Source: Hyphobacterium marinum
GTDB lineage: Bacteria; Pseudomonadota; Alphaproteobacteria; Caulobacterales; Maricaulaceae
Assembly: GCF_036330325.1 (NCBI RefSeq)
Contig: NZ_JAZDRO010000001.1
Span: 1-64,000, forward strand
Direction: 5' to 3'
DNA: 64,000 nucleotides
Of this stretch, positions 19,326-25,970 are shown piece after piece. Under the pieces are notes generated by a model, which saw only the letters and a list, made by a program, of their open reading frames with translations, was not told the DNA's origin and did no database searches. How positions within the stretch are numbered: the stretch's first letter is position 1; each line of letters opens with the position of its first letter. The position numbers and the translations under genes were made by a program.

Positions 19326-19359
19326 AAAACTCCGCACGGGAGGCGAGTCCCGGGCGGAG
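19326..19359 (-). terminator. Rho-independent terminator after the His/Asp-rich gene
   Basis: CTCCGC-a-CGGGA (19330-19341) pairs with TCCCG-g-GCGGAG (19348-19359), with one mismatch. Read on the reverse strand the stem is followed by TTTT (AAAA at 19326-19329). It lies 27 bases beyond the stop of the gene ending at 19386. Confidence 0.75.
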
Positions 19360-19385
19360 TCCGCAGTCAAGGCAAATCCGACGCT

Positions 19386-19679
19386 TTAGTCGTGATCGCC
19401 GTGGTCGCCGTGATCATCGTCCTCGTCATGATGGTCATCGCCGTGGCCGTCGCCACCGCCATGCTCCATCTCGATGCCGCGCTCACACATTTCCAGACGG
19501 CGGCGATCCTCGTCGCTCATCGGCTCACCGGATTCCATGGCGTCGTTGCGGGCGTTCTGCAGCGCCTCGCACTCGTCCGCCGTGGGCGCACCGTGGCCGG
19601 AATCGCCATGATGGTCCGCCATCGCGGCAGAGCCGAGCAGCAGGGCGGCGGAAAACAGGCTGAGTGTAAGAGTCTTCAT
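19386..19679 (-). CDS. Small periplasmic His/Asp-rich putative metal-binding protein
   Basis: The chosen ATG (19679) follows GGGGGAT and opens a clean signal peptide (MKTLTLSLFSAALLLGSAAMA); an in-frame ATG 15 bases upstream is less well placed. The mature part of about 76 residues has two cysteines (in DECEALQN and EMCERGIE). It ends in an extreme tail of histidine, aspartate and glycine, such as GDGHGDDHHDEDDDHGDHG. This composition suggests binding of Cu, Zn or Ni in the periplasm (inference). I do not recognise a named family. It is divergent from the DUF305 gene and close to copAB. Confidence 0.7.
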   Translation of the reverse strand: MKTLTLSLFSAALLLGSAAMADHHGDSGHGAPTADECEALQNARNDAMESGEPMSDEDRRRLEMCERGIEMEHGGGDGHGDDHHDEDDDHGDHGDHD

Positions 19680-19848
19680 AAGTTGATCCCCCATTCAAGG
19701 CGTCCGGTCCGCGAACCCATCGCCGCTACCGGACGGTGACGGGACAGCCTAACAGGCTCGCGCGCGGGCACCAGCGGGAACTCCGCGTCTCGTAACGGGT
19801 TTTGTCAGCAATCCCCTATTCGAGCCAAGCAGCGGAGTCTTCAAGATC

Positions 19849-20382
19849 ATGCAATCCTCTCCCTACTGGAAATTCGGCGCGATGATCGCGACCTCGATGA
19901 TCGTGATGTTCGGCTTGATGTATCTGAATACCTATCGTCCCGAACACATCATGTTCAGCGAAACCCGCTTCTACATGACGTTCATCATGGGCGCGGCGAT
20001 GGCGGTCGTCATGCTGTCCTTCATGCTCTCGATGTACAAGGACACGAAAATCAATATCGCGATCTACGCGGGCAGCGCCCTGGTTTTCGTTCTGGCGCTG
20101 TGGCTGGTGCGCAGTCAGGAGACCGTGCACGACAAGAGCTGGATGAGCGCGATGATCCCGCACCACTCAATCGCCATCCTCACATCGGAAAGGGCGAATA
20201 TCTCCGACGTGCGGGTACGGGAGCTCGCTGACAGCATTATCGAGGCGCAGCGCCGCGAGATCGCCGAGATGAAATGGCTGCTCGACGACATTTCCGAAAA
20301 CGGAGAGGCGCAAACCGAGGCCGAGGCTGCCGCCCGCCCTGTGCCGGAGTTCGAAGCGGGGGCCTATCCGGACCCGGCCTAG
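19849..20382 (+). CDS. DUF305-family membrane protein
   Basis: The 177-residue protein has three transmembrane helices in residues 8-90, then a DUF305 signature (MSAMIPHHSIAILTSERA, then ADSIIEAQRREIAEMKWLL). Members often sit in copper-resistance or mercury-resistance loci. The paired histidines and methionines of the MIPHH motif are thought to contact metal, but the biochemical role is unsettled. Its stop overlaps the stop of convergent copB by four bases (CTAG). It is divergent from the His/Asp-rich gene, with a 170-bp region between them. Confidence 0.8.
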   Translation: MQSSPYWKFGAMIATSMIVMFGLMYLNTYRPEHIMFSETRFYMTFIMGAAMAVVMLSFMLSMYKDTKINIAIYAGSALVFVLALWLVRSQETVHDKSWMSAMIPHHSIAILTSERANISDVRVRELADSIIEAQRREIAEMKWLLDDISENGEAQTEAEAAARPVPEFEAGAYPDPA

Positions 20383-21152
20383 AACCAGACGCGCAGCCCG
20401 AAGACGAGCGCCGTTGACTCGACGTCCTCGCCCGCCGCGCGGGCATAGTCCGCCGTTTCTCCCAATGACCGCGTCCATTCGACTCCAATATAGGGTGCGA
20501 ACTGCCGGACAATCTCGTAGCGCAGGCGCAACCCCGCCTCGATGCCGGTGAGGCCGGCTCCGGTTTCGAGGTCCGGCATGTCCTGGGCCGAGAACCCGAC
20601 CTCCGCGCGCGGCTGCAGGATCAGCCTCTGGGTCAGGAGAAGGTCGTATTCGGCTTCGATGGCCGCCGTCAGCTCGCCCTCGTTCGACAGGAAGGCCGCA
20701 GCGTCGATCTCGAACCAGTAGGGCGCAAGACCCTGCAACCCGGCAACTGCATGTGTGCGGTTTCCGCCCGGCGCGAAATCGTGGCGCAGTCCGGCCTGCA
20801 CGTCGAAATAGGACGTAATGGCGCGTGACCAGAGCAGCTGGATTTCGGCCTCGTGGAAGGCCCCCTCGTCCCGGTCGTACTCGGCTTCGGACTTGATCCA
20901 GAGCTTGTTCAGCCGCCCGCCATACCAGGCATCGACGTCCCACAGGAATTCATCCTCGCCGTCGGACGTGCGGTATTCGAACCGGTCTGTGCTGAACACG
21001 AACTGGCGCTGACCACCGGTCTCGTGGCGCAGGTTTTCGAGCGCTTCCCCGGTCGTCGACGCCGAACCGCCATGTCCGTCATGACTCTGGGCCAGCGCGG
21101 GCGTCGTCACCGCCGCCAGAAGGAGGAGAGACGTCAGGAGAGCGGCGCGCAT
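20379..21152 (-). CDS. copB: Copper resistance protein B (outer membrane)
   Basis: A 257-residue protein with a signal peptide (MRAALLTSLLLLAAVTTPALAQ) and a short His-rich start (SHDGHGG). A CopB beta-barrel body follows: DRFEYRTSDGEDEFLWDVDAWYGG, split here, then repeated amphipathic strands, ending in FGLRVWF with the terminal aromatic residue typical of outer membrane proteins. Many CopB proteins have a longer Met/His-rich N-terminal region; here it is short. The ATG overlaps the stop of copA by one base (TGATG), so CopA and CopB are co-translated. Confidence 0.9.
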   Translation of the reverse strand: MRAALLTSLLLLAAVTTPALAQSHDGHGGSASTTGEALENLRHETGGQRQFVFSTDRFEYRTSDGEDEFLWDVDAWYGGRLNKLWIKSEAEYDRDEGAFHEAEIQLLWSRAITSYFDVQAGLRHDFAPGGNRTHAVAGLQGLAPYWFEIDAAAFLSNEGELTAAIEAEYDLLLTQRLILQPRAEVGFSAQDMPDLETGAGLTGIEAGLRLRYEIVRQFAPYIGVEWTRSLGETADYARAAGEDVESTALVFGLRVWF

Positions 21153-23032
21153 CAGTGGTGCATCCCGTGATGGCCGGAATGGTCTGGCTCTTCAGGTTCA
21201 TTGGCGCGCGGTTGAACGCGCACAACCTGAAACATGCCGGCATGCATATGATAGAGCAGGTGGCAGTGGAACGCCCAGTCGCCGACGTCCTCGGGCGTCA
21301 CATCGAAGGACAGTTTTTCGCCCGGCTTGACGTTGATCGTGTGCTTGCGCGGCTTGTGGCTCGTCTCGCCGTTGACGACCTCGAAGAACATGCCGTGCAA
21401 ATGGATAGGATGAACCATCATCGTGTCGTTGACGAAGGTGACCCGCAGGCGTTCGCCCTGGGTGAATTCGATCGGGGCGACCACCTCGCTGAAACGCCGC
21501 CCGTCGAAGGACCACATATAGCGTTCCATATTGCTGGTCAGGTGGATTTCGATCTCGCGGCCCGGCGGTCGCTGATCCGGATTGGGTTCAAGACTTCGCA
21601 GGTCCGTATAGGCGAGCGCGCGGTGCGCTACGTTTTCCAGACCCAGTCCCGGCTCGTGCAGCCGGTTGGTGGGCCGTTCGGCGACCCCCGCCACGCCTGG
21701 CCCCATCGGATGGTCGTGACGTTGCGGGCCGGTATCCGACGCTGGCATGTCATGCCCGCTGCCATGTCCCATGGCGGCATGGTCCGGAGCAGACCCGTGA
21801 CCCATGGCCGCGTGATCCATGCCGTCATGGCCAGATGCCGGTGCGGGCCCATGTCCCATCGCGGCGTGATCCACGGTGTCGGCGGTGGACGTGTCATGGC
21901 CCATGGAGCCGTGATCCATTGCCATGTCGGTCATGGTCAGGGTCGGGCGTTCGCGCAGCGCCGGAACCGGCGCGGTCATGCCCATGCGCGGGGCGAGCGT
22001 GGCGCGGGCATAGCCGCTGCGGTCGATGGTCTCGGCCATCAGCGTGTAGGCGCGATCCTCGCGCGGTGTGACGACGACGTCATAGGTTTCCGCCACGCCG
22101 ATCTGGAATTCGTCAATCTCGACCGGTTGCACATCCAGCCCGTCGGCCTGCACCACCGTCATCGGCAGTCCGGGAATGCGCAGGTTGAAAATCGTCATCG
22201 CCGAGGCGTTGATGATGCGCAGGCGCACCCGTTCGCCCGGCTCGAACAGACCCGTCCAGTTGTCGGCGGGTCCGTGACCGTTGATCAGATAGTCCAGCGT
22301 CGCGGCGGTGACGTCGGAAATGTCGGTCGGGCTCATCCGCATCCGGCCCCACATCGTCCGGTCGCGCCAGGCATTGGCAAAGCCGTTGCGGGAGGCATCG
22401 CGGAAGAAATCGCCGACGGTTCGTTGCTGGTAGTTATAGGTATGGCTGACCGTCATCAGCCGTTCGAAAACGGTGTGCGGACCTTCGAACGTGTAGTCGG
22501 AGAGCACGATCACATACTCGCGGTCATGGGTCACCGGATCGGTGCCGCGCGGTTCGATGATGATCGGGCCGTAATGCCCCATCTGCTCCTGCAGGCCCGA
22601 ATGGGAATGGTACCAGTACGTCCCGGCCTGACGCAGCGGAAAACGGTAGGTGAAGGTCGCGCCCGGCGCGATGCCTGGGAAGGTGACGCCCGGTACCCCA
22701 TCCATCTCGTTTGGCAACAGGATTCCGTGCCAATGGATCGAAGTATCGGTGTCGAGCCGGTTGTGGACCCTGAGCGTGACCTCGTCGCCTTCGCGCCACC
22801 GCAGCAGCGGAGCCGGGACCTGGCCGTTCACCGTAATCGCCGGGCCAGACCGGCCGTCGATGTTCACTTGCGACCGTCCAACCTCGAGATCAAAGACCGA
22901 CCCGGAGAGCGGACGAATACCCGAGAGATTGGCCGCCGCGCCGGACTGCGCCCAAGCTGGCCGAAGGGAGGAAATGGCCAGCGTACCACCGAGCGCAGCC
23001 CCGGCTTTCAATAGGTGACGTCTGGAAAACAT
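21152..23032 (-). CDS. copA: Multicopper oxidase, copper resistance protein A
   Basis: This 626-residue protein has a TAT signal (FSRRHLLKAGAALGG) and three cupredoxin domains. All copper-site blocks are present: HWHGILLP (H100, H102), YWYHSHSGLQ (H142, H144), HPIHLHGMFFEV and HCHLLYHMHAGM with its type-1 Cys, His and Met. Between residues of about 370 and 440 is a Met/His-rich insert with repeated DHAAMGHG units that probably binds Cu(I). CopA oxidises Cu(I) in the periplasm. It leads a two-gene unit with copB and lies 81 bases downstream of the EAL gene on the same strand. Confidence 0.95.
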   Translation of the reverse strand: MFSRRHLLKAGAALGGTLAISSLRPAWAQSGAAANLSGIRPLSGSVFDLEVGRSQVNIDGRSGPAITVNGQVPAPLLRWREGDEVTLRVHNRLDTDTSIHWHGILLPNEMDGVPGVTFPGIAPGATFTYRFPLRQAGTYWYHSHSGLQEQMGHYGPIIIEPRGTDPVTHDREYVIVLSDYTFEGPHTVFERLMTVSHTYNYQQRTVGDFFRDASRNGFANAWRDRTMWGRMRMSPTDISDVTAATLDYLINGHGPADNWTGLFEPGERVRLRIINASAMTIFNLRIPGLPMTVVQADGLDVQPVEIDEFQIGVAETYDVVVTPREDRAYTLMAETIDRSGYARATLAPRMGMTAPVPALRERPTLTMTDMAMDHGSMGHDTSTADTVDHAAMGHGPAPASGHDGMDHAAMGHGSAPDHAAMGHGSGHDMPASDTGPQRHDHPMGPGVAGVAERPTNRLHEPGLGLENVAHRALAYTDLRSLEPNPDQRPPGREIEIHLTSNMERYMWSFDGRRFSEVVAPIEFTQGERLRVTFVNDTMMVHPIHLHGMFFEVVNGETSHKPRKHTINVKPGEKLSFDVTPEDVGDWAFHCHLLYHMHAGMFQVVRVQPRANEPEEPDHSGHHGMHH

Positions 23033-23113
23033 GTGTTCGGGTCCCGGCAGTTCTCAGGTCACAGATAGGACGGAGAGACGCGCAGGCAAAGCCCGGTTCA
23101 CATGAAATTCGGC

Positions 23114-25774
23114 CTAGCGACGGCCTTGCGGGATTTCCCGGAGCGGCCGTGTACGGGCCGGACCGATCTCGCGCTCGCCGACCGTGTGTGACCAGTCGAG
23201 GAAAGCGCTGAAATCGTCGAGCGGCAGGGCCTTTGTCATCAGATAGCCTTGCGCCCAGTCGCAGCCGAGAAGCTTGAGCAGCGCCAGCGCCTCTTCGGTT
23301 TCGACCCCTTCGGCAGTGATCTGAAGCCCGAGATTGTGCGCGAGGTCGATAGTCGATTTTACCAGGGTCCGATCACGTTCCGACCCCGCGATATTGGTAA
23401 TGAACATGCGGTCGAGCTTGAGCTCACTGCTTGGCAGGCGCTTGAGATAGGCGAGCGAAGAGAAACCCGAGCCATAATCATCGATCCCGATCTTGACGCC
23501 GGCATCCGCCCAGCGGTCGAAATTTTCCAGGGCGCGCTCGGCATCATGCATCATCGCAGTCTCGGTCACCTCGAAGACGATGCCGCCCGGAGCCCGTTCG
23601 ACAATGTCGAGCGCCTTGCGGGCAAAGCCGATATCGGCGACCAGGGCACCGGAAATATTCACGGCCAGGTCGATGTCGTGTCCAGCCTTTTTCAGAGCGA
23701 TGCGCGCTTCGACGACCTCATTGAGCGCCCATTCGGTGAAGGCGCGGATATGTCCGGTTTCCTCGGCCTGGGGGATGAAGGTGTCCGGCGGGATAAAGCC
23801 GCGTTCGGGATCAGTCCACCGGCACAGCGATTCCGCGGCCAGATACTGTCCCTTCCGCAAATTCAGCTTGGGTTGGTAGTGCAGCGCCATGTCGCCGTTT
23901 TCCATCGCAGCGAGCATGCGGCTCATTGTCGTGAGATTCTCGGACGGATCGCCGTAGGCGACCGCATCGAAGCCGGCGAGTGACGTGTGCGCGGCCCGGG
24001 CCTGCTGGATTGCTATGATCGCATTCTTCAGTCCCGTTTCCGGATCTTCATCGGACGCCATCCCGATCGTCATCGCAACGTCGATATCCAGATTGTCGAG
24101 CCTGATTGGCTGGGTGAAATAATTGCGGATCAGTTCGGCTTCATCGCGAAGGCGATGCTCGTCATCGCTCTCGACATAGAGCGCGAACAGGCCAGGCGAG
24201 ACGAGGGCAACATCGTCATAATCACCCTCCTCGCTCAGCCGCCTGGCGATTGCAGCCTGAAGCTCCGCAAAATTCTTGAAGCCCAGAACCCCTTCCAGAT
24301 GGGTATGGCGGTCCAGTTCGATGGCCACGACCGTCAGTACCGTATCGCTCGACTTTTCCTTTTCCCGCAACTGCCGGATCAATGCCGAGCGGGTCGGAAG
24401 TCCGGTTGCGGAATCCGTATACAATGCCTGCTCGAGGGCTCGTTGGCGTTCGCGGGCCACGCGGACACGCAGCCAGGCGACCAAGAGAAGAAGGACAAAC
24501 AGGGCGGCAATACCGGCGGCCACAAACTGGCGCTGGCGCGCCTGTGTCCGGGCGAGTTGAAGTGCGTTTTCGAGCCCAGCGGCACGAAGCTCCTGGATCT
24601 GGATTTCCTGCTCGGCAAAGTCGAACTGAGCCCCGACAAGCGCAGCATTGGCGGACGCCGCGAACTCCCGACCCTCATCCTCCAGCCGCTTGAAAGCCTG
24701 CAGGTGGGCAAGCGCGCTTTCCCAATCCTCGAGTGCAATGAAAATCTCGACCGCTGTTCCGTGGAATTCAGTGAAATGCTGGTTGGTCTGGTCTAGCGGT
24801 ACGCCCTCAAAGGTACGCTCCATGAAGTTGCGGGCCCGCACCTCCTCGCCGCGCCCGTGCGCGGCCTGGGCGCGAACGCCCCACATGAAGCGCGCCCATT
24901 CGGCACCCGACGGATCACCGGCCCTTGCAAAGGCCGCATCCAGCGACATGTCGGCGGCATTGTACTCGCCATGGGCGACCTGCAACGAAGCGATATTGTT
25001 CAGGATGCGCGCCTCAAGCATGGCGGCATTCATCTCCGCCGCGATGGCCAGGGCACGATTGTAATAGGTCAGCGCCTCGTCATACTGCCGGAGCTCGGTA
25101 TAGGCATTCCCCAGATTGTTGAAGGCGGCGAGGTCCAGCGACGGATCCTGAAAGCGTTCCGTGGCATCGAGGAAATACTCCGCAGCGCGCTCGAACTGCC
25201 TGGCATCATTATAGATCGATCCGATGGACTGCAGGACGATGGACTCGCTGCGCGTCTCGCCGATCTCCTGGTATACGCCATAGGCCTGCTGATAGATTTC
25301 GAGTGCGTCGCCATGCCGGCCGAGCAGTTTTTCGGTGCGCCCAAGCGACAACAGGATGTCGGCATAGAGCTTGGTGGCTTCAGGGTCTTCGCCGAGTTGT
25401 TCCAGGGCCGTCCGCGCGACAGGTCCCGCCTCGGCAGGCCGGCCAAGCCGGGTCAGGGCTTCGGACTGGAGCCAGCTGGCGGTTGCCAGGGCTGTATTCC
25501 GGTCATGACCCTCCGGAAATTCCGCAGCGATCCCGGCGGCGCGCTCGGCGGCGGCAAGCGCGTCCGGCGGGCTCGCCATCATGTTGCTGCGGGCCTCGCT
25601 AACCGCCGTGTCGAAGGGTGACGGCAAAACGGTTGATGCCGTTTCCTGCGCGATTGCCTGGGATGGAATGGCGACGGACATACAGATCGCCACCAGCAGG
25701 AAAATGCCGGTCAGTGCGGTCGGCACGGGTATACGACAAGAAAGCGTCTTGCTCGTGTCAGACTGGTTCATCAT
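23114..25774 (-). CDS. TPR sensor protein with degenerate GGDEF and EAL domains
   Basis: The 886-residue protein has a signal or first membrane helix (about 19-42) and a periplasmic TPR region (about 60-345). A transmembrane helix (about 428-448) follows, then a GGDEF domain (about 460-600) and an EAL domain (about 625-870). The GGDEF signature is lost (VSPGLF in its place), although DSATGLPTR remains. The EAL domain keeps ESLCRW, NISGALV, FEVTETAMM, DDYGSGFSSL, KLDRMF, AEGVE and QGY, so c-di-GMP phosphodiesterase activity is likely. The TPR array probably binds a periplasmic protein or peptide that tunes the EAL domain (inference). Two adjacent ATGs serve as start after AAGGGAA. copA follows on the same strand. 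Confidence 0.88.
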   Translation of the reverse strand: MMNQSDTSKTLSCRIPVPTALTGIFLLVAICMSVAIPSQAIAQETASTVLPSPFDTAVSEARSNMMASPPDALAAAERAAGIAAEFPEGHDRNTALATASWLQSEALTRLGRPAEAGPVARTALEQLGEDPEATKLYADILLSLGRTEKLLGRHGDALEIYQQAYGVYQEIGETRSESIVLQSIGSIYNDARQFERAAEYFLDATERFQDPSLDLAAFNNLGNAYTELRQYDEALTYYNRALAIAAEMNAAMLEARILNNIASLQVAHGEYNAADMSLDAAFARAGDPSGAEWARFMWGVRAQAAHGRGEEVRARNFMERTFEGVPLDQTNQHFTEFHGTAVEIFIALEDWESALAHLQAFKRLEDEGREFAASANAALVGAQFDFAEQEIQIQELRAAGLENALQLARTQARQRQFVAAGIAALFVLLLLVAWLRVRVARERQRALEQALYTDSATGLPTRSALIRQLREKEKSSDTVLTVVAIELDRHTHLEGVLGFKNFAELQAAIARRLSEEGDYDDVALVSPGLFALYVESDDEHRLRDEAELIRNYFTQPIRLDNLDIDVAMTIGMASDEDPETGLKNAIIAIQQARAAHTSLAGFDAVAYGDPSENLTTMSRMLAAMENGDMALHYQPKLNLRKGQYLAAESLCRWTDPERGFIPPDTFIPQAEETGHIRAFTEWALNEVVEARIALKKAGHDIDLAVNISGALVADIGFARKALDIVERAPGGIVFEVTETAMMHDAERALENFDRWADAGVKIGIDDYGSGFSSLAYLKRLPSSELKLDRMFITNIAGSERDRTLVKSTIDLAHNLGLQITAEGVETEEALALLKLLGCDWAQGYLMTKALPLDDFSAFLDWSHTVGEREIGPARTRPLREIPQGRR

Positions 25775-25892
25775 CGCGGCATTCCCTTTGGAGTGACCCG
25801 GTCGTTGCCCTCTCCTTCAGCAGGCACACTATCCATCGGGAAGTTAAATTTTAGAGAAAAGCCGTGTGTTCTTCGCGGGTAAGCGCCCCGTC

Positions 25893-25931
25893 AAAAAAGT
25901 GGCCGCCGGTTCCAGGTGGGAACCAGCGGCC
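25893..25931 (-). terminator. Rho-independent terminator of the S8 autotransporter gene
   Basis: GGCCGC-c-GGTTCC (25901-25913) pairs with GGAACC-a-GCGGCC (25919-25931) around a five-base loop. On the reverse strand the stem is followed by ACTTTTTT (A run at 25893-25898). It sits 40 bases past the stop at 25971. Confidence 0.85.
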
Positions 25932-25970
25932 GTCAGTCTCAAACCCGCGGAACGGGTCTGGTGGGCAAGG

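Noticed and set aside
21155..23014. Long forward open frame of about 619 codons opposite copA
   Set aside because: It is the antisense shadow of a well-supported multicopper oxidase in GC-rich DNA. Its composition is His/Arg-rich with no family likeness.
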